Of a stretch of DNA of 64,000 bases, positions 1 through 8,890 are shown in pieces. The notes under the pieces were generated by a model, which saw only the letters and a program-made list of their open reading frames with translations, did not search any database and had not been told where the DNA came from. Each line of letters opens with the position of its first letter. Positions within the stretch are counted from its first letter, which is position 1. Made by a program: the position numbers and the translations under genes. The DNA lies in contig NZ_JBPOFB010000006.1 in NCBI RefSeq assembly GCF_051251565.1, positions 62,001-126,000 of the forward strand, written 5' to 3'. The DNA comes from Marivita sp051251565 (lineage in GTDB: Bacteria; Pseudomonadota; Alphaproteobacteria; Rhodobacterales; Rhodobacteraceae).

Positions 1-371
1 GCATCACGCCGGACGGGTATCTGAGCATTCAGGACCGGTCCAAGGACCTGATCAAATCGGGCGGCGAATGGATCAGTTCGATTGATCTTGAAAACATCGC
101 CATGTCCCACCCCGAGGTTGCAAATTGCGCGGTGATTGCGATTGCGCATCCGAAATGGGATGAACGCCCGGTTCTGGTGGTTCAGTGCAAATCGGGGGCG
201 CAGCCCGGTTTACAAGCCTTTCACGATCTGATGGATCCGCATTTTGCCAAATGGCAATTGCCGGATGATGTCCTGTATGTCGACGCTTTGCCGCTGACGG
301 CGACGGGAAAGGTGTCCAAGCTGACCTTGCGCCGGCAGTTTGCCGATTACGTCTTGCCGGATGTCCGCTGA
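1..371 (+). CDS. acyl-CoA synthetase, C-terminal part (5' end outside window)
   Basis: C-terminal end of a class I adenylate-forming enzyme that activates a fatty or short-chain acid to its CoA thioester. The frame is open from the window edge and contains the conserved hinge motif DRSKDLIKSGGEWIS and the late lysine motif LPLTATGKVSKLTLR, the lysine used in adenylation. Only about 122 residues are visible, so the substrate cannot be judged. The stop overlaps the start of the following MaoC-like gene by 11 bases, so the two are probably co-transcribed and act on the same acyl-CoA pool. Confidence 0.9.
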   Translation, partial: ITPDGYLSIQDRSKDLIKSGGEWISSIDLENIAMSHPEVANCAVIAIAHPKWDERPVLVVQCKSGAQPGLQAFHDLMDPHFAKWQLPDDVLYVDALPLTATGKVSKLTLRRQFADYVLPDVR

Positions 372-795
372 GCTGTTGCGCAGCATGCCGCCCAGCCTGT
401 CGCGGTGGTACGAGATCGGGCAGGACCGGATCGCCGCCTTTGCGGATGTGACAGAGGATTGGCAGCATATTCATCTGGATACAGATCGCATGGCCCCGCA
501 GGGCGGGGCCATGGCGCACGGGTTCCTGACCCTGTCGATGCTGTCGGCCATGTCCTATGATGTGCAGCCCGAGATACCGGGCATGATCCAAGGCTTAAAC
601 TACGGCTTTGACCGCATCCGCTTTGTCAGCGCGGTCCGCGCGGGGCAGCGTATCCGGGGCCGCTTTAGCGTTATGGACGTGGCCGAGAAACCGGGCCGCT
701 ATGACGTTCGGTGGGATGTGACCGTGCAGATCGAGGGCACAGACACGCCTGCGATTGTGGCTCAGTGGATCACCGTGTTCGAGGTTGCGGCTTAG
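361..795 (+). CDS. MaoC-like (hot-dog fold) dehydratase
   Basis: A 144-residue single-domain protein of the MaoC/NodN hydratase family, which hydrates or dehydrates enoyl/hydroxyacyl-CoA. The hydratase signature is seen as FADVTEDWQHIHLD, followed by GGAMAHGFLTLS. The ATG at 361 is chosen because it lies just inside the 3' end of the acyl-CoA synthetase gene; an ATG at 385 is the alternative. It ends converging on rpe with a 4-base overlap of the two stop regions. The exact substrate is not evident. Confidence 0.85.
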   Translation: MSAELLRSMPPSLSRWYEIGQDRIAAFADVTEDWQHIHLDTDRMAPQGGAMAHGFLTLSMLSAMSYDVQPEIPGMIQGLNYGFDRIRFVSAVRAGQRIRGRFSVMDVAEKPGRYDVRWDVTVQIEGTDTPAIVAQWITVFEVAA

Positions 796-1469
796 ACAGC
801 GTTGCGAATGGCGCGGATGTTGTCGCCGTAGGTGGCGGGGTTTGAAACCGATCCGCCCCGGAATACGGCAGAGCCCGCAACCAGCACATCGGCGCCAGCG
901 GCCACGACCAGCGGTGCCGTGCTTTGATCGACGCCGCCGTCAATCTCAATATGGACTTCGCGGTCGCCGATCATCTCACGCAGTTCGGTCACTTTCTGCA
1001 CGCAGGAATGGATGAATTTCTGACCGCCGAATCCGGGGTTCACGGTCATCACACAGATCAGGTCCACCATATCAAGCAGGGGCGCCGCCACTTCGGCTGG
1101 CGTGCCGGGGTTCAGCGCCAGACCAGCCTTGGCCCCGGTAGCGCGGATCGCCTGAAGCGTGCGGTGGATATGCGGGCCTGCTTCGACATGGGCGGTGATG
1201 ATGTCGGCACCGGCTGCTGCGAAGGCTTCGATATAGGGATCGACCGGGGCGATCATGAGGTGCACATCCATCACGGTCTTGATGTGTGGGCGGATCGCGG
1301 CGCAGGTGGCTGGGCCAAAAGTGATGTTGGGCACGAAATGCCCGTCCATGACATCGACGTGAATCCAATCCGCACCCTGCGCCTCGACCGCTTGGATCTC
1401 GGCTCCGAAATTGGCGAAATCCGCCGAAAGGATGGAGGGGGCAATTTTTACCGAATGGTCAAATTTCAT
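792..1469 (-). CDS. rpe: ribulose-phosphate 3-epimerase
   Basis: Interconverts ribulose 5-phosphate and xylulose 5-phosphate in the pentose phosphate and Calvin-type pathways. 225 residues, the normal family length, with the TIM-barrel signatures APSILSADFANFG at the N-terminus, HVDVMDGHFVPNITFGP, VMTVNPGFGGQKFI and EIDGGVD. Metal-binding His and Asp residues lie in the DVMDGHFV motif. It is the last gene of the minus-strand run from mreB and lies 30 bases after the GhrA-like reductase gene. Confidence 0.96.
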   Translation of the reverse strand: MKFDHSVKIAPSILSADFANFGAEIQAVEAQGADWIHVDVMDGHFVPNITFGPATCAAIRPHIKTVMDVHLMIAPVDPYIEAFAAAGADIITAHVEAGPHIHRTLQAIRATGAKAGLALNPGTPAEVAAPLLDMVDLICVMTVNPGFGGQKFIHSCVQKVTELREMIGDREVHIEIDGGVDQSTAPLVVAAGADVLVAGSAVFRGGSVSNPATYGDNIRAIRNAV

Positions 1470-1499
1470 GGCGGCGGCTCCTGTTTGATTGGTGCGGGC

Positions 1500-2435
1500 T
1501 TAGTACCCGGCGGTCCGGTCCACAAGGTGCAAGAACGGCTCACCGGCTTCGCCGCGCCGGATGTTTTCGGCAATCGCGCGGGACGCGCTGGGCGCGCGGG
1601 TCTCAGAGGCGATATGGGGTGTGACCGTCACATTGGGGTGGGCCCAGAACGGGTGATCCCTTGGCAAGGGTTCGACGCGGAAAACGTCCAGCGTGGCATG
1701 CGCGATATGCCCGCTATCGAGCGCGGCAAGAAGCGCGTCATCGTCAATCAGCGGACCGCGTCCGGGATTGATCAGAAACGCCCCTTTGGGCAGCATCGCC
1801 AGCGTTTGTGCATTCAGCGTGTTTTCCGTCGCGGCTGTGCTTGGCAGCAGCAAGATCAGGATCTGCGATTGCCTGAGAACCGCCTGCAACCCGTCGGTGC
1901 CGGTGTGACAAGTGATGCCGTCGATCTGTTTGGGACTGCGCGCCCAACCGCTGACTGGAAAGCCAAGCCGGGCCAAGGCCTGACCACAGGCGGTCCCCAG
2001 TTCGCCGAGCCCCAGAACGCCGACAGGTCGGTCTGAGGCGACGGGCGGCGCATCCGCGATCCATGCGTGATCCGGGTTCACGATATGCGCATCCATCCCC
2101 AGATGATGCCGCAGCGTGTGGCCGGTGACCCATTCCACCATGCCTTGCGTCAGACCTTCGTCGTCGACCATGCGGGCATAGGGCACATTGAGCGTCGAGT
2201 TGCCCACTGCGTCTTCAACTCCGGCCCAGAGGTTCAGGACCGCCTTGAGCCGGGTGTACGGGGTGAAATCCTGCACCGGGGAATTCGGGGCGTAGACGAT
2301 GTAGTCTACAACGGCAGGCGGCATGTCTGTGCCAAGGGAATAAGCCACGCCAATGTCGTCAAGTGCCGCGCGCAAAGGGGTTTCGTATTGCGCCCAGCGT
2401 TTTTCGTGGGCGGCGAAGAGCACGTTGATTGGCAT
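1500..2435 (-). CDS. ghrA: glyoxylate/hydroxypyruvate reductase A-like 2-hydroxyacid dehydrogenase
   Basis: A D-2-hydroxyacid dehydrogenase, 311 residues, probably reducing glyoxylate or hydroxypyruvate with NADPH. The nucleotide-binding glycine motif is GLGELGTACGQALARLG near residue 143. The catalytic Arg/Glu/His set can be followed in the segments NPGRGPLIDDDALL, ATLDVFRVEPLPRDHPFW and TVTPHIASET. The start lies 3 bases from the end of rodA, so it probably sits in the cell-shape operon. The GhrA assignment rests on overall resemblance; other hydroxyacid substrates are possible. Confidence 0.85.
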   Translation of the reverse strand: MPINVLFAAHEKRWAQYETPLRAALDDIGVAYSLGTDMPPAVVDYIVYAPNSPVQDFTPYTRLKAVLNLWAGVEDAVGNSTLNVPYARMVDDEGLTQGMVEWVTGHTLRHHLGMDAHIVNPDHAWIADAPPVASDRPVGVLGLGELGTACGQALARLGFPVSGWARSPKQIDGITCHTGTDGLQAVLRQSQILILLLPSTAATENTLNAQTLAMLPKGAFLINPGRGPLIDDDALLAALDSGHIAHATLDVFRVEPLPRDHPFWAHPNVTVTPHIASETRAPSASRAIAENIRRGEAGEPFLHLVDRTAGY

Positions 2436-2438
2436 GGT

Positions 2439-3578
2439 TTACCTCGGTCGGTGGATATGGGCGCTCTGTACCAAGCCGAACGCGATCATCAAGACCAACA
2501 TGGCCGATCCACCGTAGCTGACCAAAGGCAGTGGCACACCCACAACCGGGGCCAGCCCCATCACCATCGACATATTGACGGCGAAATACAGAAAGAACGT
2601 CACGCCGGTTCCCAGAATCAAAAGCGAGGAATAGCGGTCACGGTTTTGCAGCGCAGAGACGATGCAGAAAATCAGGATCAGCACATAGAGCAGGAGCAAA
2701 GAGATCCCGCCGATAAAGCCGAATTCCTCGGCCAGGGTGTTGAAGATAAAGTCTGTGTGTTTCTCTGGCAGGAAGTTAAGCCGGGATTGTGTGCCCTGCA
2801 TAAAACCGCGTCCGGTCCAACCGCCTGACCCCATTGCGATCTTGGCCTGCGTGATGTGATAGCCTGCGCCCAACGGGTCAGAGGACGGATCAAGAAACGT
2901 GTCAATCCGCCGAAACTGATAGTTCTTGAGCAATTGCCAATCCGTGCCGCGGCTCAGAAAGACAGCGTAGATCCCACCGATGCCCGCCGCGATGACCGTG
3001 CCGAAATAGGCCCAATGCACCCCGGCCAAGAACATCATCAACCCGCCACCTGCAACCAAAAGGATTGCCGTGCCAAGGTCGGGTTGGGTCAGCACAAGGA
3101 ACGTTGGCAGCAAGATGATAAACACCGGGACCAAAACCCAGAAGGGATGCGAGATTTTTTTGATCGGCAGCCAGTCGTAATATGCGGCAAGGATCATCAC
3201 CATCGCGATTTTCATAAGCTCGGACGGTTGCAGGCGCATGAAACCAAGGTTGATCCACCGCTGTGCGCCCATTCCGACCGAGCCAAAGAATTCGACAGCG
3301 ACAAGCAATGCGAGTGCCACAAGATAGGCCATCACTGACATGTTGCGCCAGAACCAGATCGGCACCATTGCCACGACGAACATGACCGCCAGCCCAAGGG
3401 CATAGCGTTTCATCTGTGGTTCGGCCCAGGGCGACATTGAACCGCCAGCAACCGAATACAGCATCAAAAGGCCGACTCCGGCGATGGCTGTCAGCAAGAT
3501 CACAAGAGGCCAGTTGATGAACAGCATCTTGCGCCAGCCCGCCGGGACCGTCTTGACGGTATATTCAAGATAGCTCAT
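2439..3578 (-). CDS. rodA: peptidoglycan glycosyltransferase RodA (SEDS family)
   Basis: Polymerises lipid II into glycan strands of the lateral wall, working with PBP2. 379 residues with about ten hydrophobic membrane segments. SEDS-family stretches are visible: LTQPDLGTAILL (containing the catalytic-type Asp), the loop GSGGWTGRGFMQGTQ, FLPEKHTDFIF and the C-terminal PLVSYGGSAM. Its start overlaps the mrdA stop by 4 bases (ATGA), as expected for the coupled RodA-PBP2 pair. Confidence 0.97.
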   Translation of the reverse strand: MSYLEYTVKTVPAGWRKMLFINWPLVILLTAIAGVGLLMLYSVAGGSMSPWAEPQMKRYALGLAVMFVVAMVPIWFWRNMSVMAYLVALALLVAVEFFGSVGMGAQRWINLGFMRLQPSELMKIAMVMILAAYYDWLPIKKISHPFWVLVPVFIILLPTFLVLTQPDLGTAILLVAGGGLMMFLAGVHWAYFGTVIAAGIGGIYAVFLSRGTDWQLLKNYQFRRIDTFLDPSSDPLGAGYHITQAKIAMGSGGWTGRGFMQGTQSRLNFLPEKHTDFIFNTLAEEFGFIGGISLLLLYVLILIFCIVSALQNRDRYSSLLILGTGVTFFLYFAVNMSMVMGLAPVVGVPLPLVSYGGSAMLVLMIAFGLVQSAHIHRPR

Positions 3579-5518
3579 GCGCGGCTCCGGCCATCCGGGT
3601 CATTGGCGCGCAACACCTGTTGCAGACGTTCCTGCTGGGTGCGAATACGTTCGCGGTCCTTGGAGGGGTAGGCTTCAAGCGGTGGGTCTTGGCCGTAAAG
3701 GGCCTGCAACGTCACATCGCGGCCGATAGGTGCCGCAGCGGCAGAGCCGCCTCCGCCATGTTCGACCACGACAGACACCGCAATCTTGGGCGCGTCATAG
3801 GGCGCATAATTGACGAACAATGCGTGGTCGCGGCGGTTCCATGGCAGATCTTCGTTACGGGTGACGCCGCGCGCGCGTTCAGCGAGGGTGATGTTGCGGA
3901 CCTGGCTCGTGCCGGTCTTGCCCGCCATCCGAAACGCTTCTTCGATGATGCGGGACCCGTATGCGGTGCCCTGGCGATTATTGGTGACCGCATACATCGC
4001 GCGCCGGATCTGGCGGAGGTGGTTTTCGTTGTAACCAAGGTCCGGGGCATCGGCGATCGCGGTTTCCGTCCCGCCCATCCGGCGCACAAGACGCGGCGAG
4101 ACACCTTTGCCGGTGGCCAGTCGGGCCGTCATGACCGCAAGCTGCAAGGGCGAACTGAGGACAAACCCCTGACCGATCGAGGCGTTGACCGTATCACCGA
4201 TCACCCAACCCGCGCCGCGTTCGCGTTCTTTCCAATCCTTGTTCGGCACCAACCCTTCGGTGACAGCCGACATGCCAATTCCGAAAGCTTCACCAAGACC
4301 AAGACGGCGCGCCGTTTCGGCGATGCGTTCGATGCCAACTTTGAGGGCGAGATCGTAATAATAGACGTCGCAGCTTTCGCGCAAAGACTGTTCAAGGTTC
4401 ATGTGGCCATGCCCCGCGCGTTTCCAGCAATGGAACCTGCGACCTGCAACCTCCATATGGCCGGGGCACCAGACGGTTTCATCCGGGGCCACAACGCCTG
4501 CATCCAAGGCCGCCAGTACCGTAACCATCTTGAACGTTGATCCGGGGGGGTAGGCGTCCTGCACGGTTTTTGAGGCCAGCGGGCGGTGATCATTGTCCCG
4601 CAATTCGCCGAAATCCGCGACAGAGATGCCGCGTACGAATTTGTTCGGATCGTATGAAGGCGACGAGGCAATGCCCAACAGATCTCCGTTGTTTACGTCC
4701 ATGACGACAACAGAGGCGCTTTCGTCGCCGAGCCGGGCTTGAACGTAGCTTTGCAGGGCGCTGTCCACGGTCAGCTGCATGTCGGCACCGGGGGTGCCTT
4801 CGCGGCGGTCCAGTTCGCGCATGACGCGGCCTACGGCGTTTACCTCAACGCGTTTTGCGCCCGCGCGTCCGCGCAGCGCTTCTTCGTGGCGGGCCTCGAT
4901 CCCGACCTTGCCGATCTGGAAACGCGGAATGCGCAGAACCGGGTCCGGCGTTTCATAACGTGCCAGATCACGTTCGCTGACAGGGCCGACATACCCCACC
5001 ACATGCGCAAAATCGCCCCGCCGCGGATAAATCCGGGACAGCCCCACTTCGGGGGTGACGCCGGGCAGGGCAGGGGCATTGACCGCAACGCGGCTGATGT
5101 CGTCCCATGTTACGCGTTCAGCCACCGTGACAGGCAAGAACGGCGCGCTGCGCTGCATTTCCGTCAGCGCACGGTTCAGTTCGTCTTCGTCCAGTTCGAC
5201 AAGCGCGGACAGGCGGGCGATCACATCATCCACATCGCCAGCGTCCTCTTTGACCATTGTGATCCGGTAGGACGGTTCATTCGCAGCAAGGATCACGCCA
5301 TTGCGGTCAAACACTTGACCGCGTGTCGGCGGGATAAGCCGGATGTTGATCCGGTTTTCCTCGGCCAACAGGCGGAACTCATCGGCTTGATCGACTTGCA
5401 GATGTTGCATGCGCAAGCCCAGTGCGCCAGCAAAAGCCAATTGCACACCTCCAAGGATAAGTCCCCGGCGTGATATCTTGCGGACGCTTTCCGCGGTGTC
5501 CTTTGGTGCGCGTCTCAT
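3575..5518 (-). CDS. mrdA: penicillin-binding protein 2
   Basis: Membrane-anchored peptidoglycan transpeptidase of the elongasome. The ATG at 5518 gives 647 residues; open frame continues upstream but encodes nothing PBP-like and overlaps mreD. An N-terminal hydrophobic anchor is followed by the dimerisation domain (TRGQVFDRNGVILAANEP) and the transpeptidase domain. Catalytic motifs are seen: SxxK in AYPPGSTFKMV, SxD/N in LRESCDVYYYDLA and KTG in MAGKTGTSQVR. Start and stop overlap mreD and rodA by 4 bases each. Confidence 0.97.
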   Translation of the reverse strand: MRRAPKDTAESVRKISRRGLILGGVQLAFAGALGLRMQHLQVDQADEFRLLAEENRINIRLIPPTRGQVFDRNGVILAANEPSYRITMVKEDAGDVDDVIARLSALVELDEDELNRALTEMQRSAPFLPVTVAERVTWDDISRVAVNAPALPGVTPEVGLSRIYPRRGDFAHVVGYVGPVSERDLARYETPDPVLRIPRFQIGKVGIEARHEEALRGRAGAKRVEVNAVGRVMRELDRREGTPGADMQLTVDSALQSYVQARLGDESASVVVMDVNNGDLLGIASSPSYDPNKFVRGISVADFGELRDNDHRPLASKTVQDAYPPGSTFKMVTVLAALDAGVVAPDETVWCPGHMEVAGRRFHCWKRAGHGHMNLEQSLRESCDVYYYDLALKVGIERIAETARRLGLGEAFGIGMSAVTEGLVPNKDWKERERGAGWVIGDTVNASIGQGFVLSSPLQLAVMTARLATGKGVSPRLVRRMGGTETAIADAPDLGYNENHLRQIRRAMYAVTNNRQGTAYGSRIIEEAFRMAGKTGTSQVRNITLAERARGVTRNEDLPWNRRDHALFVNYAPYDAPKIAVSVVVEHGGGGSAAAAPIGRDVTLQALYGQDPPLEAYPSKDRERIRTQQERLQQVLRANDPDGRSRA

Positions 5519-6054
5519 GGTGTGCGTCCCAATCTGTCCATGTCTCCGGGCGCGGCGCGGCGCACACCGAAAAGAAAGTGGGACACACCCACAACGGCTG
5601 GGTAGACGGCAATGGTCATGATCACCTGAATCAGGCTGAGAGTCAGCGTTCCGGGTGCCAGAATAAGGATCATCATCACCGCGCGATAGAGGATCGTAAT
5701 CACGATCAGGGTACTCGTGAAGGTGAGCCATTCAAGGACAAATGTCGTTTCGCGCTGTCGACGTTCGCGGGATTTGAGCCATTCAGCGGCACATACCACC
5801 AGAACCGACCACAGGCCGGGTGGGCGTTGCAGCATCATATCCGCCAGCAGCATCACTCCGGCGACCACAAGGATCGGCACGTATTCGGGGCGGCGCACAG
5901 CCCAGGCAAAAACAACGGCCACTAGCACATCTGGGCTGGACCATTGGCTTGGTGCCGGGTTGAGCGGCAGCAGGTGGAAGAACAGGATCAGGAGCGCGAG
6001 CAGGAAGAACATCAGCCGCATGCCCCAGATTTGCAGAAGGCCGGAATCCATCAT
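5515..6054 (-). CDS. mreD: rod shape-determining protein MreD
   Basis: Small integral membrane component of the elongasome that links MreC to the PBP2/RodA synthase. 179 residues, largely hydrophobic with about five membrane segments (for example MRLMFFLLALLILFFHLLPL near the start). Sequence conservation in MreD is low, so the call rests mainly on length, topology and position between mreC and mrdA, each joined by a 4-base ATGA overlap. Confidence 0.92.
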   Translation of the reverse strand: MMDSGLLQIWGMRLMFFLLALLILFFHLLPLNPAPSQWSSPDVLVAVVFAWAVRRPEYVPILVVAGVMLLADMMLQRPPGLWSVLVVCAAEWLKSRERRQRETTFVLEWLTFTSTLIVITILYRAVMMILILAPGTLTLSLIQVIMTIAVYPAVVGVSHFLFGVRRAAPGDMDRLGRTP

Positions 6055-6971
6055 TGTTCCGGTTCGGCCGCAGCGGCGTCGGCAGTGCCAACGGGTGTTT
6101 CGGGCAGGATCAGCGCAGATGGGTTCGACACGCGGCGCGCGCCATGGTCGCGCAGCACGCGCAGAAATTCGAGCCGCTCGTAATCTGCGGCCAAGCGGGT
6201 GCGCAACCGGCCTCCGGGATCTTGGGCGACCTGCCCAATCAACAGGCCGGGTGGGAAGACATCGCCGTCACCCGAGGTCACAATCCGATCGCCGGGGCGG
6301 ACCTGATCGGGGTTTTCAAGAAAGTCGATGGGTGGCGCAGAGGTGTTGTCGCCGACAATCAGCGCGCGCTGGCCCGAGGGTTGGATCGTTGCGGGAATAC
6401 GGCTTGTCGCATCGGTGAGCATGATCACACGGCTTGTGTTCGCGCCGACGCCAGAAATGCGCCCGACAAGGCCAGTGCCGTCCATTGTTGCCCATCCGTC
6501 AACAATCCCGTCCCGAGACCCCACATTGATCAAAAGCGATTGCCGGAATGGTGACCCGGAATCGGCAAGCACGACGCCCGTGATATAAGTCAGGCGCGGA
6601 TCAAGCCGAACATTGTTCAGGTCGCGCAGTTTCGCGTTTTCCTGTTCAAGCTGAAGCGCGGCTTCTTTCCATGATGCCATTTGCCGCAATTCGCGGCGCA
6701 ATTCCTGGTTCTGTTCGTAGATGCGCTGGTAGCTGCGAAAGTCGCGGGCGATGTTGACCGTTGCGGTCACCGGGGCCATGGCCCAGTCGAAACTGGGAAT
6801 AACCGTGTCGATCACAGCCGCGCGGAAGCGTTCGACGCGGGGGCTGTCGATCCGCCAGATGAAAAACAGACTAAGAAGGCACAGGACCACAACCGCCAAC
6901 AGCAGTCGCCGGAGCGGTGTTGCGTAATCTTCGCCTTGTGTGCCGTTCTTTGCCAAATATCCCTCTTTCAT
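6051..6971 (-). CDS. mreC: rod shape-determining protein MreC
   Basis: Periplasmic scaffold protein of the elongasome that activates PBP2. 306 residues: a short cytoplasmic tail, one membrane segment (RRLLLAVVVLCLLSLFFIW, about residues 21-39), a coiled-coil-like stretch (QRIYEQNQELRRELRQMAS) and the beta-rich MreC domain with SGDGDVFPPGLLIGQV. The ATG start lies directly against a palindromic element in the 83-base gap to mreB, and I see no clear Shine-Dalgarno sequence. The C-terminal tail is acidic and Ala/Glu-rich. Confidence 0.96.
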   Translation of the reverse strand: MKEGYLAKNGTQGEDYATPLRRLLLAVVVLCLLSLFFIWRIDSPRVERFRAAVIDTVIPSFDWAMAPVTATVNIARDFRSYQRIYEQNQELRRELRQMASWKEAALQLEQENAKLRDLNNVRLDPRLTYITGVVLADSGSPFRQSLLINVGSRDGIVDGWATMDGTGLVGRISGVGANTSRVIMLTDATSRIPATIQPSGQRALIVGDNTSAPPIDFLENPDQVRPGDRIVTSGDGDVFPPGLLIGQVAQDPGGRLRTRLAADYERLEFLRVLRDHGARRVSNPSALILPETPVGTADAAAAEPEQ

Positions 6972-7018
6972 GCGCGATCCGAAAAGCGGGAACCGACTTT
7001 CGGATCAAGATGCGCGCA
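6971..7018. repeat. palindromic element between mreB and mreC
   Basis: Perfect 9-bp inverted repeat GATCCGAAA (6976-6984) and TTTCGGATC (6998-7006), flanked by an outer pair TGCGCG (6971-6976) and CGCGCA (7013-7018). The element abuts the mreC start codon (6969-6971 on the plus strand). In the transcript it would fold just upstream of the mreC AUG. Its layout resembles the RIME/REP-type intergenic palindromes known in other Alphaproteobacteria; that family link is from memory, and no second copy was noticed in this window. Confidence 0.7.
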
Positions 7019-7054
7019 GTCTTAACATACAAACAGGAAAAAAGGGTGCTGTGA

Positions 7055-8101
7055 TCAGCTGTCGTAGTCAATCGCGTGGCGCAGTTGTTTTTCGTATTCC
7101 AACGCCTTGCCCGTGCCAAGGGCCACACAATTCAGGCTTTCATCTGCAATGGATACCGCCAGGCCGGTTTGTTCGCGCAGGGCCAGATCCAGATCCCCGA
7201 GCAATGCACCGCCACCGGTGAGCATCACGCCGCGATCAACAATATCTGCCGCAAGATCGGGCGGGGTCGCTTCGAGCGCCGTCATGACCGCTTCGCAGAT
7301 GGCCTGAACGGGTTCTGACAGGGCTTCCGCCACCTGCGCTTGGGAAATCTCGGTTTCCTTGGGCACGCCATTCAACAGATCGCGCCCCCGGATCATCATG
7401 GACGTGCCTCGTCCGTCGTCGGGCATCCGGGCCGTGCCGATGGACGTCTTGATCCGCTCAGCAGTGCTTTCGCCCACCAACAGGTTTTGCTGGCGGCGCA
7501 GATAGTTAATGATCGCTTCGTCCATACGGTCACCACCCACGCGGACGGAACGGGCATAGACGATATCGCCCAGCGACAGAACTGCGACTTCGGTGGTGCC
7601 GCCGCCGATGTCGACAACCATGTTCCCGGTCGGGTCGGTGATCGGCATGCCTGCGCCAATGGCCGCTGCGATCGGTTCGGCAATCAGCCCGGCTTTGCGC
7701 GCGCCTGCGGACAGAACCGATTGACGGATCGCGCGTTTTTCCACCGGGGTCGCGCCATGCGGCACGCAGACGATGATCTTGGGCTTTGAGAAGGTTGAGC
7801 GTTTGTGGACCTTGCGGATGAAGTGCTTGATCATCTCTTCGGCCACGTCGAAGTCCGCAATCACGCCTTCGCGCATTGGGCGGATGGCTTCAATGCTTCC
7901 GGGGGTGCGGCCCAGCATCAGCTTGGCGTCTTCACCCACTGCCAGCACTTTTTTCACACCGTCTTTGATGTGGTAAGCGACCACGGAGGGCTCGGACAAG
8001 ACGACACCACGCCCTTTCACGTAGATCAGCGTGTTCGCCGTTCCAAGGTCGATGGCCATGTCTGATGAAAACATGCCCAACAATTTGTCGAGTCCCAACA
8101 T
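7055..8101 (-). CDS. mreB: rod shape-determining protein MreB (bacterial actin)
   Basis: Actin-like ATPase that guides lateral wall synthesis at the inner face of the membrane. With the ATG at 8101 the protein has 348 residues, matching the family. Actin-fold motifs are clear: phosphate 1 DLGTANTLIYVKGRG, phosphate 2 VVDIGGGTTEVAVLSLGD and the adenosine motif MLTGGGALLGDLD. A TTG at 8122, preceded by AAGAGATA, would add seven residues and cannot be excluded. Head of the operon mreBCD-mrdA-rodA and, probably, the two genes beyond. Confidence 0.97.
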   Translation of the reverse strand: MLGLDKLLGMFSSDMAIDLGTANTLIYVKGRGVVLSEPSVVAYHIKDGVKKVLAVGEDAKLMLGRTPGSIEAIRPMREGVIADFDVAEEMIKHFIRKVHKRSTFSKPKIIVCVPHGATPVEKRAIRQSVLSAGARKAGLIAEPIAAAIGAGMPITDPTGNMVVDIGGGTTEVAVLSLGDIVYARSVRVGGDRMDEAIINYLRRQQNLLVGESTAERIKTSIGTARMPDDGRGTSMMIRGRDLLNGVPKETEISQAQVAEALSEPVQAICEAVMTALEATPPDLAADIVDRGVMLTGGGALLGDLDLALREQTGLAVSIADESLNCVALGTGKALEYEKQLRHAIDYDS

Positions 8102-8436
8102 GTGCGTTTTGCCCCAAACCAATATCTCTTAGGCCTGCGACTCTGTGCGAGGGCAAGCCGAGGGTCTTATAGGTCTGCTTGTCAGCGTGCGAAAGGGCCT
8201 CAAGGTGCTTTGCCAGCGTGAATCTGCCGTATCCCAAAACTTGGCGTTCAAAGGGGACGGCTCCAAATGGGATTATCTGCAATTGTCTTCAATCTATCGA
8301 CAATTTTCGGGACTTCTCAGTATTTTCGCGTGTTTGAAACCATTCGGGGAAAAGGTGTCTTTGAATGACCATGTTGCCACCGCATTCCGATCATGAACCA
8401 GACCCAGAATAGCCTCAAACCATTCAGAGGGTCACA
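8102..8436. other. intergenic region between divergent mreB and an unknown gene
   Basis: This 335-base stretch should hold the promoters for mreB (minus) and the gene at 8437 (plus). A perfect 7-bp inverted repeat AATTGTC (8281-8287) / GACAATT (8299-8305) with an 11-base spacer lies between them and could be an operator. A possible -10 for mreB, TATAAG on the minus strand, lies near 8168-8173, but its -35 is poor. The nonamer AAACCATTC occurs twice (near 8337 and 8417). No coding frame is credible here. Confidence 0.5.
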
Positions 8437-8880
8437 ATGTTTGCAAAAATTGTAAAAGGTCTCTTCAAGCTCTGCTTTTTGACGGCAGGCACTGCGACCA
8501 TCGTTGGCATCTGGGATTACACGCAGCAGGCCAAGGCCGCAGGCTATGTGTATTCCTTTACACAGTACCAGGTGTCAGTGCTTGATCGCTATGGTGACGA
8601 CGCAGCGCAGGCCTTTGCCTTTCTCGACACGGCAAGTGCCGGATTGGCGTCGGGTGTCGCTTGGGTGGCAGAGACGGGGCTTTTGGAGACAGTTGGTCTG
8701 AGCATGCCGGACACGCTGATGCCAGAGGCAGAGGACACGTTTGCCTCAGTGCCTATCCAACAGATCAGTCCGCAAGCTGCCACGCAGGAAGATGTCGCGC
8801 ACCCGATCCAGCTTGCGTCAGTTACGGGTGGGTTGGCGCCGGAACGTTCGCTTTTGCCGCGGGCGCGGGTGGTGCAATAA
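8437..8880 (+). CDS. hypothetical membrane-anchored protein
   Basis: 147 residues and not recognised. An N-terminal hydrophobic stretch (FKLCFLTAGTATIVGIW, about residues 10-26) looks like an uncleaved anchor or signal, followed by a mixed region (YVYSFTQYQVSVLDRYGDDA) and a Gln/Ala/Pro-rich tail. The ATG at 8437 follows GAGGGTCACA, a reasonable ribosome-binding site. It is transcribed divergently from mreB, so it may share control with cell-shape genes; that is inference. A short hairpin terminator follows the stop. Confidence 0.7.
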   Translation: MFAKIVKGLFKLCFLTAGTATIVGIWDYTQQAKAAGYVYSFTQYQVSVLDRYGDDAAQAFAFLDTASAGLASGVAWVAETGLLETVGLSMPDTLMPEAEDTFASVPIQQISPQAATQEDVAHPIQLASVTGGLAPERSLLPRARVVQ

Positions 8881-8890
8881 CGGTTTGAAT

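Noticed and set aside
924..2036. 370-codon plus-strand frame across rpe and the GhrA-like gene
   Set aside because: It spans the 30-base gap between two well-supported minus-strand genes and has no recognisable motif.
5518..5731. Extended N-terminus for PBP2
   Set aside because: The frame is open upstream of 5518, but it lies wholly within mreD and encodes a His/Asp/Arg-rich stretch unlike any PBP2; the ATGA overlap at 5515-5518 marks the start.
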